The notes under the pieces were generated by a model. The model ran no database searches and was not told the origin of the DNA. It saw nothing but the letters and a program-made list of their open reading frames with translations. Of a DNA stretch of 64,000 nucleotides, positions 17,959 to 27,200 are shown piece by piece; the stretch's first letter is position 1; each line of letters starts with the position of its first letter. The position numbers and the translations under genes are program-made. The stretch is taken from assembly GCF_001570605.1 (NCBI RefSeq), contig NZ_BBXG01000003.1:459252-523251 (forward strand). The letters are read 5' to 3'. This DNA is from Herbidospora cretacea (lineage in GTDB: Bacteria; Actinomycetota; Actinomycetes; Streptosporangiales; Streptosporangiaceae).

Positions 17959-18960
17959 GTGCCGCGTGTCCGTGAGGTCGATGTCTTCAGGCTGGTCCTG
18001 CCCTATGGCAGGCGGCCGGAGAGCATCCTGGTCAAGCTCACCGACCACGGCGGGATGGCGGGGTGGGGCGAGGTCGTCCACCCCGATCCCAAGGTCTGGA
18101 GCACGCTGGAGGAGAGCCTCGCGCAGATCCTCATCGGGGTCGACTGGGAGACCCCCCACGACCTGCCCGAGCTGGGGTCCGCGGCCGACATGGCCTGCTG
18201 GGACCTGGCGACAAGGATGACGGGCGTGCCGCTCGCCCACGCGCTGGGCGGCACCCGCACCTCCCTCATGGCGACCGTCCGGCTGCCGGCCGTCCGGTCG
18301 CTGCAGTCGGCCGTCGACGGGGTCAACCGCTTCGTCGGGGCCGGATACGCCCACGTCACCGTCGAGATCCACCCGGGGTGGGACGTCGAGCCGCTCCGCG
18401 CGATCCGGGCCGCCTACCCGGCGCTGGCGATCACGGTAGACGCGCGGCGGGCGTACACGGAGATCGGCCAGCTGGAGTCCCTGGCCGGATATGACCTGTC
18501 GGGCATCGAGCGGCCCTGCGACGACCTCGACCTGAGCGCCGAGCTCCAGTCGCGGCTGACCATCCCGGTCGTCGTCGAGGCGCGGTCGCTGGCCGAGCTC
18601 GACGAGGCGATCGCGGCGCGGGCCGGCCGCGCGCTCATGCTCCGCCCCTCGCTGTTCGGCTCGCTCGCCAGGGTGAAGACCGCCCACGACCGCGCCCGCC
18701 GCGCCGGCTGGGACATCACCTGCGCCGACGGCCGCGGCACCGGCCTGGCCCGCGCCGCCACCGTCGCCGTCGCGGCGCTCCCGGGCTGCACCCTCCCGAG
18801 CGACGTGACCGAACCGCCCAGGAACGCCCAGATCGTCGACCCGCCGGTCGGCGCGTCGGGAGGAGTGGTCGCGATCCCGCTGACCCAGCCGGGGCTGGGC
18901 CACACGGTCGACGAGGAGCGGGTCAGGCGGATGGCCCGCGACAGCTTCGCCCTGCGCTAG
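17959..18960 (+). CDS. Enolase-superfamily protein (MenC/N-acylamino acid racemase-like) lacking the catalytic lysines
   Basis: 333 residues with the overall layout of o-succinylbenzoate synthase/N-acylamino acid racemase: a capping domain, then a barrel with HPGWDVEPLRAIRAAYP and a repeat of metal-site strands. The key residues differ. The usual KxK before the PGWDVEP motif reads TVE, the DAN metal motif reads DAR, IEQP reads IERP, DES reads EAR, and the second-lysine motif (IKPG/IKPS) reads LRPS. Both catalytic lysines are therefore replaced, so normal racemisation or dehydration is unlikely. The fold may serve binding or another reaction. The GTG at 17959 follows AGGGGGA. It sits just behind the MFS gene, so it may help handle the same compound. 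Confidence 0.72.
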   Translation: MPRVREVDVFRLVLPYGRRPESILVKLTDHGGMAGWGEVVHPDPKVWSTLEESLAQILIGVDWETPHDLPELGSAADMACWDLATRMTGVPLAHALGGTRTSLMATVRLPAVRSLQSAVDGVNRFVGAGYAHVTVEIHPGWDVEPLRAIRAAYPALAITVDARRAYTEIGQLESLAGYDLSGIERPCDDLDLSAELQSRLTIPVVVEARSLAELDEAIAARAGRALMLRPSLFGSLARVKTAHDRARRAGWDITCADGRGTGLARAATVAVAALPGCTLPSDVTEPPRNAQIVDPPVGASGGVVAIPLTQPGLGHTVDEERVRRMARDSFALR

Positions 18961-19017
18961 AGGCTTCCCTTCCCGCACTCCGCGCGTTGAGGCCGCTCCG
19001 TCACGCCTCCGCGTGAT

Positions 19018-19045
19018 GAAGGCTTTCTCCGTTACGGCTCCGCCT
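19018..19045 (+). repeat. Dispersed 28-bp repeat, copy 2
   Basis: GAAGGCTTTCTCCGTTACGG followed by CTCCGCCT matches copy 1 at 3723-3750 (opposite orientation) except for one indel and an edge base. A weaker relative may lie just before it at about 18989-19014. Both good copies lie in 157-156 bp gaps downstream of genes. The gap 18961-19116 otherwise holds no gene. Confidence 0.65.
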
Positions 19046-19116
19046 GCCGCGACCCCGGCCCCCGCGCCCGGTCCTCACCGCATCCGGCGTCGACCCCCGC
19101 TTCCGCCAGGGGCGCG

Positions 19117-20493
19117 TCACGGCTCGACGGCGGCGCAGCCTTCGGTGATCTTGGGAGGCTTGGCCGGGCCGTGCCCTCCGGTGCCGCCGGAGATCGCCTT
19201 GGCGGCGGCGGCGCGGATCATCTCCCAGTCGGGCGCGGCGGTGCTGATCATCGGCGGGACGAACTGGACGCTCGTCACGCCCGCCCGCTTGACCTTGGCC
19301 GCGAGCGGCACCAGGTGCTCCAGCATCGGGACGGGGATGTCGGTCTCCAGCAGCCCCTCGGTCGCCGTGGCGATCTCGGTGAAGCGGGTCAGCACCGTGG
19401 CGGGCTCGGCCTGGTCGAGCAGGGCCGCGAACACGCACTTCTGCCGCTTCATCCGCGCGTAGTCGTCGGAGAAGGTGCGGGAGCGGGCGAACCAGAGGGC
19501 CTGCTCGCCGGTCAGCCGCCGGGTCCCGGCCGGGATGAGGCCCTCGTGGTGGCGGCCGTAGACGACGTTCTGGCCGACGGTCAGCTCCAGCCCGCCGATC
19601 GCGTCGATGATCTTGGCGAAGCCGCCGATGTTGACCAGCGTGTACCAGTCGATCCGCATCCCCAGGATCTCGCCGACGGTCTCCTTCAGCGTCTGCGCCC
19701 CCATGCCGGTGCGTCCCCCGAACACCTCCGGGTGCTGGTCGGCGTACTCCCAGACCGAGAACAGCAGGTCCTCGCGCGCCCCGCCGGGCCCGGACGGCAG
19801 CCGGAAGCCGAACGGGAAGTGGTTGTACATCGGGCTCCCCTCGGGGAACCGGACGCCTTCGAGGTTGCGCGGCAGCCCGAACATCACCGTGTGGCCGGTC
19901 CGCACGTCGACGCTGGCCACGTTGATGCTGTCGGTCCGCACCCCCACCCGGTTCCCGGCCAGGTCGCCGCCGAGCAGCAGGATGTTGACCCGCTCGCGCC
20001 CGCCGAACGGCTCACCCGCCGGCACCTCGCCCGAGCTCGTGAACAGGCCGTCGATCGTCCGCTGCGACACGGCCGCGTAGTGGGCGGCCAGCCCGAACGG
20101 CAGCGCCGACACGACCGCCAGCACGCCGGTCAGCACCCCCGAGACCAGCTGTCCCGGCACCGAGAGGCGGCCCGGCCGCAGCACCACGTAGGAGTGGACG
20201 ACCAGCACGAACCAGGCCACGCCGAGCGTGCCCGACATCACCGCCACCAGCCCGAGCCGCCCGATCAGCCGCCCGGCCAGGTCGGCCCCCGACATCAGGG
20301 CCACCGTGATGACCACCGCCACGCCCGACAGATAGATCGCCAGCACCGACGCGCCGGTCCGCCGCCATCCCGCCCGCAGATGCGCCACCCCCGGGAACAG
20401 CACCGACAACGCGACCCATCCGATCACCTGACCTGGTTTCCGCACGCCCATCCCCGAAGAGCTCGATTTAGTGGTCACGGACCGTGTCGCCAC
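19117..20493 (-). CDS. LytR-CpsA-Psr (LCP) family cell-wall glycopolymer transferase
   Basis: LCP proteins move lipid-linked glycopolymers onto peptidoglycan outside the membrane. This one has 458 residues with about four hydrophobic segments in the first ~150 residues (WVALSVLFPG, VLAIYLSGVAVVITVALM, the LVAVMSGTLGVAWFVLVV region and VSGVLTGVLAVVSALPFGLA). The LCP domain follows: NILLLGGD, RTDSINVASVDVRTG with the conserved Arg-x-Asp, and VMFGLPRNLEGV. The N.IGGFAKIIDAIGGLELTV and LTGEQALWFARSR motifs are also present. Multiple TM helices where one is common is the main oddity. The GTG at 20493 gives the longest product; GTG at 20478 is an alternative. Likely substrate class: teichoic or arabinogalactan-like polymer, by family only. 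Confidence 0.88.
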   Translation of the reverse strand: MATRSVTTKSSSSGMGVRKPGQVIGWVALSVLFPGVAHLRAGWRRTGASVLAIYLSGVAVVITVALMSGADLAGRLIGRLGLVAVMSGTLGVAWFVLVVHSYVVLRPGRLSVPGQLVSGVLTGVLAVVSALPFGLAAHYAAVSQRTIDGLFTSSGEVPAGEPFGGRERVNILLLGGDLAGNRVGVRTDSINVASVDVRTGHTVMFGLPRNLEGVRFPEGSPMYNHFPFGFRLPSGPGGAREDLLFSVWEYADQHPEVFGGRTGMGAQTLKETVGEILGMRIDWYTLVNIGGFAKIIDAIGGLELTVGQNVVYGRHHEGLIPAGTRRLTGEQALWFARSRTFSDDYARMKRQKCVFAALLDQAEPATVLTRFTEIATATEGLLETDIPVPMLEHLVPLAAKVKRAGVTSVQFVPPMISTAAPDWEMIRAAAAKAISGGTGGHGPAKPPKITEGCAAVEP

Positions 20494-20576
20494 GATTACA
20501 TTGAACCGTCCGAGGGGGCCGAACGCCTTTACCTTCCAGACACCGGCGAGTTCGCAGCCGATTCACCCCGTTCGCG

Positions 20577-20582
20577 TACCCT
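20577..20582 (+). promoter_or_regulatory. -10 box (TACCCT) of leaderless hydrolase gene
   Basis: TACCCT, seven bases, ATG at 20590. It supports this start within a much longer open frame. Confidence 0.5.
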
Positions 20583-20589
20583 GTCGGCT

Positions 20590-21549
20590 ATGTCGGAGGA
20601 CATCCTTGGCGCGGACTATGACGTCATCACGATCCCCCTGCCGCCCGACGACGAGGGCGAGGTCGTCGCCGCTCTGGTCCGCCGGGTCGTGCCGGGCTCC
20701 CGCCGGGCGGTCCTCTACCTCCACGGCTTCACCGACTACTTCTTCCAGGCCCATCTGGCCGACCACTACGTCGGCCAGGGCGTCTCGTTCTACGCGCTCG
20801 ACCTGCGCAAATACGGGCGGTCGCTGCTGCCGTACCAGACGCGGGGGTTCGTCCGGAGCGTCACCGAGTACTTCCCGGAGATCGACGAGGCCGTGCGGAT
20901 CATCCGGGCCGATCACGACGAGGTCGTGATCAACGGCCACTCGACCGGCGGACTGGTCGCCGCCCTGTGGGCCGACCGGGTGCGCGGCCGGGGGCTCGTG
21001 CAGGCGCTCGTGCTGAACAGCCCGTTCCTCGACCTGAACGTCCCGGTGCTGGTCAGGGGGGTCGCCGACGCGCTGAAGGGGGTGTTCGCGCGGCTGCCCG
21101 CCAGGGCGGTGATCCCGCTGGGCGTCTCCACCGTTTACGGCGACAGCATCCACCGCTCCCGCGAGGGCGAGTGGGACTTCGACCTGGAGTGGAAGCCTCT
21201 CGGCGGGTTCCCGGTGCACGCCGCCTGGCTGGCCGCGATCCGCCGCGCCCACCACCGGCTGCAGGGCGGGCTCAGGGTCGACGTGCCGGTGCTGGTGCTC
21301 TGCTCCGGCCAGAGCCTGCGGGTGAAGGACTTCGCGCCGGAGGTCCGCAGCACCGACACCGTGCTCGACGTCGAGCACATCGCCCGCTACGCCACCCGGA
21401 TCGGCCACCGCGTGACGGTGGTGCGGGTCGCGGGCGGCGTCCACGACCTGGTTTTGTCGGCCGAGCCGGTGCGCAAGCAGGTGTTCGACGAGATGGACCG
21501 CTGGCTGGCCTACGCGCTGCCGGAGGTCCTACCAGGGGAAGCCGAATAG
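20590..21549 (+). CDS. Alpha/beta hydrolase (serine hydrolase)
   Basis: 319 residues with a complete alpha/beta-hydrolase pattern: YLHGFTDYFFQ oxyanion region, nucleophile Ser in NGHSTGG (~residue 118), acid Asp probably in TDTVLDVEH, and the closing His in GGVHDLV. The layout, with FALDLRKYGRS preceding the nucleophile, resembles monoacylglycerol-lipase/lysophospholipase-type serine hydrolases. No signal peptide is seen, so it is probably cytoplasmic. The substrate is not predictable. The start is set by the leaderless -10 box. The 3' end overlaps by 21 bases the convergent gene of another, membrane-bound hydrolase. Confidence 0.85.
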   Translation: MSEDILGADYDVITIPLPPDDEGEVVAALVRRVVPGSRRAVLYLHGFTDYFFQAHLADHYVGQGVSFYALDLRKYGRSLLPYQTRGFVRSVTEYFPEIDEAVRIIRADHDEVVINGHSTGGLVAALWADRVRGRGLVQALVLNSPFLDLNVPVLVRGVADALKGVFARLPARAVIPLGVSTVYGDSIHRSREGEWDFDLEWKPLGGFPVHAAWLAAIRRAHHRLQGGLRVDVPVLVLCSGQSLRVKDFAPEVRSTDTVLDVEHIARYATRIGHRVTVVRVAGGVHDLVLSAEPVRKQVFDEMDRWLAYALPEVLPGEAE

Positions 21550-23034
21550 GCCGTAGTAGGCGGCGGTGATCAGCATCAGCGCGGTGCCGCCCAGCACGCC
21601 GGTGATCGCGACCTGCTGCCCGCCGGTCGTCTGCCAGCCGTCGCGGAACCCGACCAGCACCGCGCCGGTGGCCCCCACGAGCTGCGCCAGGATGACCACG
21701 GCCAGCACCCGCACCACCAGCCATCCGGCCTGGACGGCGGGCCACGCGCCGGCCTGGTTCACCGAGAACAGCACGATCAGCATGATGAACGCCAGCACCG
21801 AGGCCAGCAGGGCCAGGCCGGTCCAGATCAGGTGCCGCAGCCGTCGCCGGATCGGCGGCCAGACGCGGGCGTTGGTCTGGTGCTGGAGATCCCGGCCGCG
21901 CAGCCGGACGAAGATCTCGGTCACCGGGGCCGCGACGTAGCCGAACGCCGCCAGCGACAGGGTCAGGCCGAGGAAGGTGCTGCCGCCGTACCAGGGCGCG
22001 GCGGGCACGTCGCTGGCCTCGAACCGCTGCACCGGTTTCGCCCCGGCCATCTTGACCGGCGACTGGGCGGGCAGGCCGGTGATCCAGTTGGCCAGCGTCG
22101 GCAGGTAGTCGGGCACGAACGGCCCGCCGTGCCGGCGCATCGCGTGGTCGGCCCCGGCGAAGAACCGGATCGTGTAGTTGGGCGCGGGCTTGGCGTCGAT
22201 CAGCGTCTGGGTGCTCTCCACGAACGGGATCGACGGGTCGCCCGTGCCGTAGAGCGCGAGGGTGGGCTGGCGCATGCCGTGGAGGGCGGGCGCGCTGTCG
22301 TACCGGAGGAAGTTGAAACCGACGCCGCCCATGGCCCGGGTCAGCAGGTCGCGGACGCCGGTGGGGGCGTGGAGCCGGAGCAGCTGCTCGTTGAGCGCCC
22401 AGGCGACCTGGCGCATCGGCGAGACGTTGGGGGAGGAGACCAGCACCGTGTAGGTGATGTCGGGCGTCGCGGACGCCGCGATCGGGACCACCCAGCCGCC
22501 CTCGCTGACTCCCCACAGGCCGGTGCGCGCCGGGTCGACGCCGGGCCGCTGGCGCAGCAGCTTGATCATGGTGACCGCGTCGTCGGCCAGCAGCGTGAAG
22601 TCGCGGCTGCGGAAGGAGTAGCCGTTGACGCGCTTGTCGTAGGCGAGCGTCACGATGCCGTGGCGGGCCAGCCACTCGGCCTGCGTGGTGAACTCGCCCC
22701 GGTCGCCGGACCCCGACCCCTGCACGAACACCATCGCCGGGAACGGGCCTGGCCCCTGGGGGCTGCGGATCGTGGTGACCAGCTCGTCGCCCCGGACCGG
22801 CACGGTGAGCGTCTGGGTGGTGATCGGATAGAGGGTCGCGGGGGGCCGCGTCTCGCTCGACGGCTGGGCCGGAAGATCGCGGAACGCGGCCGGCGGTTCG
22901 AGCGGCGGCGGGTCGAACGTCGGCGGCGGCAGCAGATAGCCGATCACCGCCAGCAGTGCGACGAGGACACCGGCGAGAACCGTCAGCGTGCCCCGCCCCA
23001 TGCTCATCAGGCCGCTCCCCGATGGATCATCCAT
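21529..23034 (-). CDS. Membrane-anchored alpha/beta hydrolase
   Basis: 501 residues. An N-terminal hydrophobic helix (LTVLAGVLVALLAVIGYLL, ~16-34) anchors it, followed by a Pro-rich stalk. The hydrolase domain has FVQGSGSGDRGEF, the nucleophile elbow GLWGVSEGGWVVP and a late GADHAM His. After ~residue 330 four or five hydrophobic segments follow (e.g. LIWTGLALLASVLAFIMLIVLF and VLGGTALMLITAAYYGLFG). The N-terminal half resembles acyl-peptide/S9- or YqiK-like hydrolases; the C-terminal membrane domain is unusual for that fold. ATG at 23034 is used; the ATGs at codons 10 and 12 are possible. The hydrolase domain probably faces the outside, by topology inference. Confidence 0.75.
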   Translation of the reverse strand: MDDPSGSGLMSMGRGTLTVLAGVLVALLAVIGYLLPPPTFDPPPLEPPAAFRDLPAQPSSETRPPATLYPITTQTLTVPVRGDELVTTIRSPQGPGPFPAMVFVQGSGSGDRGEFTTQAEWLARHGIVTLAYDKRVNGYSFRSRDFTLLADDAVTMIKLLRQRPGVDPARTGLWGVSEGGWVVPIAASATPDITYTVLVSSPNVSPMRQVAWALNEQLLRLHAPTGVRDLLTRAMGGVGFNFLRYDSAPALHGMRQPTLALYGTGDPSIPFVESTQTLIDAKPAPNYTIRFFAGADHAMRRHGGPFVPDYLPTLANWITGLPAQSPVKMAGAKPVQRFEASDVPAAPWYGGSTFLGLTLSLAAFGYVAAPVTEIFVRLRGRDLQHQTNARVWPPIRRRLRHLIWTGLALLASVLAFIMLIVLFSVNQAGAWPAVQAGWLVVRVLAVVILAQLVGATGAVLVGFRDGWQTTGGQQVAITGVLGGTALMLITAAYYGLFGFPW

Positions 23035-23153
23035 AGTCCGAGTCGTGCCCTCTTCCTTACGATGCCCCCTGGTCGCCAGGTTAAGTCATTACGTGATGAC
23101 CATGTCTCAGGGGAGGCCCCATTTGTCGGTGGGACCTGTTAGCTTCGTGCGCC

Positions 23154-24242
23154 ATGCGGCTGCTGCACACGTCTGACTGGCACCTGGGCCGGTCGTTCCA
23201 CCGCGAAAGCCTCCTTTCGGCCCAGGCGGCGTTCGCCGACCATCTGGTCGAGACGGTCAGGGCGGAGCGGGTCGACGCCGTGCTCGTGGCCGGTGACGTC
23301 TACGACAGGGCCCTGCCGCCGGTCGACGCCGTCGCCCTGTTCGACGACACCCTACGGCGGTTACGGGGCCTCGGGGCGCACACCGTGATCATCAGCGGCA
23401 ACCACGACTCCCCGGTCCGCCTCGGCTTCGGCGCCGGCCTGATGGACCGCATCCACCTCCGCACCGACCCCCACCAGGCCTGGGTCCCCGTCGTCGTGAA
23501 CGACGTCGCCTTCTATGGGATTCCCTACCTGGAGCCCGAGCTCGTCCGCACCCCGTGGGGCCTCCCGGAGCGCACCCACACGGCCGCCATGACCCACGTC
23601 ATGGATCGCGTACGGTCCGACGCCGCCCCAGCGAAGGTGGTGCTGGCCCACGCGTTCGTCACCGGGGGCGCGGCCAGCGACAGCGAGCGCGACATCAGGG
23701 TCGGCGGGGTCGCCCACGTGCCGCTGCGCGTCTTCGACGGGGTCTCCTACACCGCCCTCGGCCACCTCCACGGCCGCCAGACGATGAGCGAGACGGTCCG
23801 CTACTCGGGCTCCCCGATCGCCTACTCCTTCTCCGAGGCCGATCACCTCAAGGGGTCGTGGCTGGTCGAGCTGGGCGGCGCGGTGGAGTTCGTGCCCGCG
23901 CCGGTGCCCCGCCCGCTCACCCGCCTGCGGGGCCGCCTCGACGACCTGCTCGCCCTGCCGCCCCTCGGCGACTGGATCCAGGCGACCCTGACCGACCCCG
24001 TCCGGCCGAAGGCCGCCATGGAGCGGCTGCGGGCCCGGTTCCCCCACACCGTCGACCTCCACTTCGCCCCCGACGAGGCGGCCGAGGCCGCGCCCGCGCG
24101 CCCCCGGCTGGCCGGGCGGCCCGAGATCGACGTGGCGCTCGACTTCGTCCGGGAGGTCCGCGGCGAGCCCGCCGACCCCGACGAGCGGCGCCTCCTCGAA
24201 GAGGCCGCCATGGCCTGCCGCATCAGGGAGACGATGGCCTGA
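23154..24242 (+). CDS. sbcD: Exonuclease SbcD (Mre11-like subunit)
   Basis: Nuclease subunit of SbcCD, which opens hairpins and trims DNA ends during replication and repair. The 362-residue length and metal-phosphatase motifs match the family: HTSDWHLGRSF (Asp8, His10), LVAGDVYDRA, ISGNHDSP, then VLAHAFV and LGHLHGRQ. The C-terminal ~110 residues form the capping region that contacts SbcC. ATG at 23154 has a TTAGCT box nine bases before it. The stop overlaps the ATG of sbcC by one base, so the two subunits are translationally coupled. Confidence 0.95.
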   Translation: MRLLHTSDWHLGRSFHRESLLSAQAAFADHLVETVRAERVDAVLVAGDVYDRALPPVDAVALFDDTLRRLRGLGAHTVIISGNHDSPVRLGFGAGLMDRIHLRTDPHQAWVPVVVNDVAFYGIPYLEPELVRTPWGLPERTHTAAMTHVMDRVRSDAAPAKVVLAHAFVTGGAASDSERDIRVGGVAHVPLRVFDGVSYTALGHLHGRQTMSETVRYSGSPIAYSFSEADHLKGSWLVELGGAVEFVPAPVPRPLTRLRGRLDDLLALPPLGDWIQATLTDPVRPKAAMERLRARFPHTVDLHFAPDEAAEAAPARPRLAGRPEIDVALDFVREVRGEPADPDERRLLEEAAMACRIRETMA

Positions 24243-27200
24243 TGCGCCTCCACCGGCTGACGATCTCGGCCTTCGGCTCCTTCCCCGGCACGGAGGAGGT
24301 CGACTTCGACCGGCTCGGCGAGGCCGGGCTGTTCCTCATCCACGGGCCGACCGGCGCGGGCAAGACGACCATCCTCGACGCCGTCTGCTGCGCCCTGTTC
24401 GGCGTCGTGCCCGGCCAGCGCAACGACGCGCGGTCCCTGCGCTGCGACCACGCGCCGCCGGGCGTCGGCCCGCAGGTCGTGGTGGAGACGACCATCCGGG
24501 GGCGGCTGCTGCGGGTCACCCGCTCGCCCGCGTGGTCCCGGCCGAAGCTCCGGGGCGAGGGCACCCGCCAGGAACAGGCGAAGGTGATCGTCCAGGAGTT
24601 CAAGGGCGGCGACTGGGCGTCGGTGACGACCCGCCTCGACGAGGCCGGCGACTTCATCGGCGGGCTGCTCGGCATGAACGCCGACCAGTTCGGCCAGGTG
24701 GTGATGCTGCCGCAGGGCGACTTCGCGAAGTTCCTGAAGGCCCACGGCGACGACCGCCGCAAGCTGCTGGAGCGCCTGTTCACCGTGCGGGTCTTCACCG
24801 ACATGGAGAAATGGCTGGCCGACCAGCGCCGCGAGACCGGCCGGGTCGCCGAGCAGACGGCCGAGGAGGTCCGCGCCCGCGCCGACCGCATGCGCGGCGC
24901 GGCAGGACCGGACCTGCTGTCCCAGGTGGCCGACTCCGACGACCCCGTCGAGTGGTCGTCGGCCCTGCTCGCCGCCGCCTCGGCCGCCGTCGCCTCGGCC
25001 GAGGCGGCCGTCTCCGACGAGGCCCTGCGCATCGCCCGCGACCAGCTGACCGAGGCCCGCGACCTGGCCGACCGGCAGCGCCGCCACACCGCCGCCCGAG
25101 TCCGCCGCGACGAGCTGGAGGCCCGCGCCGAGGAACGCGCCGACCTGGAGGTGATCCTCGCCGAGGCGGCCTCGGCCGCCCGCGTGGTCCCCCTGCTCGA
25201 CCAGCTCTCCGCGCGCGACCGGACCGCCGCCACCGCGTCGGCCGCCTTCGACGCGGGCACGGCGGGCCTGACCGAGACCGACCACCGCCGGGCCGAACGG
25301 GCCCGCCACGACGAACTGATCCGCCTGGAGGAGGCGCTCGGCGACGAGGCCCGCCTCCAGGGCGTGATCCGCGAACAGGACCATCTGAACGACGAGATCG
25401 TCACCCTGGAGAAGCGCCTCCAGAGCATGGCCGACCGTTTGGAGGCCGCCACCGCCGAACTCTCGGAGGCCGAGGAGCAGCGCGCCGCCGCCACCGTCGC
25501 CGAAGCCGCCCTCCCCGGAGCCGAGGCCTTCCGCGACCGCGCGGCGGGCCTGCTGGAGGCGGTCCGCCACCGCGACGCCACCCGGGCCGCATTGGCCGAG
25601 GCGACGGCGGTCCGGGCGGCGGCCGGTCATCCGGGCCTGGCGGGGTCCGAGCTCACCGCCCTCGAACGCCACCGGCGCGACGAACTCGCCCGCCTCGACG
25701 CGCTCGACTCCGAAGAGGCCCGCCTGTCCGCCCTGCGGGCCGGCCGTGAGGCCGCCGAGACCGAGGCCGCCCGCCTGGCCGGGGTCGAGGCCGAGCTGGC
25801 CGACCGCCTGACCACCCTGCCCGGCCTCCTGGCCGAGGCCGCCGCCCGCCTGGCCACCTGCCGCGAACAGGCGGCGGCCCTCCCGGCGGCCCGATCCCGC
25901 CTGCTGGCGGCGGAGGAACGCCTGAGCGCGGTGATCCGCCGCGACGAACTCGCCGCCGACCTGGCCACGGCCGAAGACGCCCGCCGTGCGGCGGTCGACG
26001 CCGCCCAGGCCGCCGTCGACCGCCTCCACGAGATCCGCCAGGCCAGAATCGACGGCATGGCCGCCGAACTGGCCCTGCGCCTGTCCGAGGGCGACCCGTG
26101 CGCGGTCTGCGGCTCTCCCGACCACCCGGCCCCGGCCGAGCCCCGGTCCGAGATGGCCACCGCCGACGACGAGGAGGCGGCCCAGTCCGAGGCCGACGCC
26201 ACCCAGGCGGCACGGGAAGACGCCGAGGCGGCCGTCGTCCACCTGGGCAACCAGCACGAACGCGCCGCCGACGCCTCCGACGGCCTCTCCCCGGCCGAGG
26301 CCGAACAGGCCCGCGAGGAGGCGGAGGCCGACCTGACCGCCTTGGAGTCGGCCGCCGCCCGTGAGCCCGGCCACCGCGAGGAGGTCACCCGCCTGGAAGC
26401 GGCCTTGGCCGAGGTCCGCGAACGGGCCGCCGACACCGCCCTCGCGCTCCGCGACCTCCAGACGAGGGAGGAAAACTCTCGCGCCGAGGAAGACCGCCTC
26501 ACGGTCCGCCTGTCCGCCGCCCTGGACCCGGGCGAGACGGTCGCCTCCCGCCGCACCCGCCTCACCGAGGAGGCCACCGCGATCAGCGCGGCCCTGACAG
26601 CGGCCGTCGAGACCACCGCCCTGTCCGACCGCCTGGCCGAAGCCATCCGCCAAGTTACGAGAGCGACAAGAGGCACCCCTCTGGCGCAAGGACCTCAATC
26701 CTCTGAGGCCATGCGAGAGGTCACGGATGCGACGCCCAGCACCGGCGGAGCGCCTTCCGCCGGCCATGTCTCCGGCGCGACGACCGTCGGCCCTGCGGAT
26801 GTGGGCTCCTCGGGCGGGGGCGACGATCAGGCGCATTTGGGTTCTCTGCGCGATGGTCCTGCCGAGACCGGTCTTGCGGGCGACTCCCTGACCGAGACCG
26901 GCGTGCGTTCCTTGAGCGCGGGTTCAACGAGGGTTGGGGCAGCCGCTGACCTCAAGGTGAGTGCTCTCATCGATGACCCGGCGGGCTGGGATCCTGCGGT
27001 CCGGCCTGACGTCCCCGCGGCGGAGGGTCTCCTGGCCGAGGCCGAGCGAGTGGTCGAGGAACTGGCCGCGACCGTCGGTCGCCGGTTCGCCGCGCAGCAG
27101 ACCGCTGAGCGCCTGATCGAGGAAGTCAGGAACCTCCGGTCCCAGGAGACCGGCGACACCAACCTGCTCATGGAGACCAGGGCCGCCCGAGGACGGTTCG

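Noticed and set aside
23843-26836. 997-codon open frame opposite sbcC
   Set aside because: Complementary-frame artefact of GC-rich coding DNA; sbcC motifs are clear on the plus strand.
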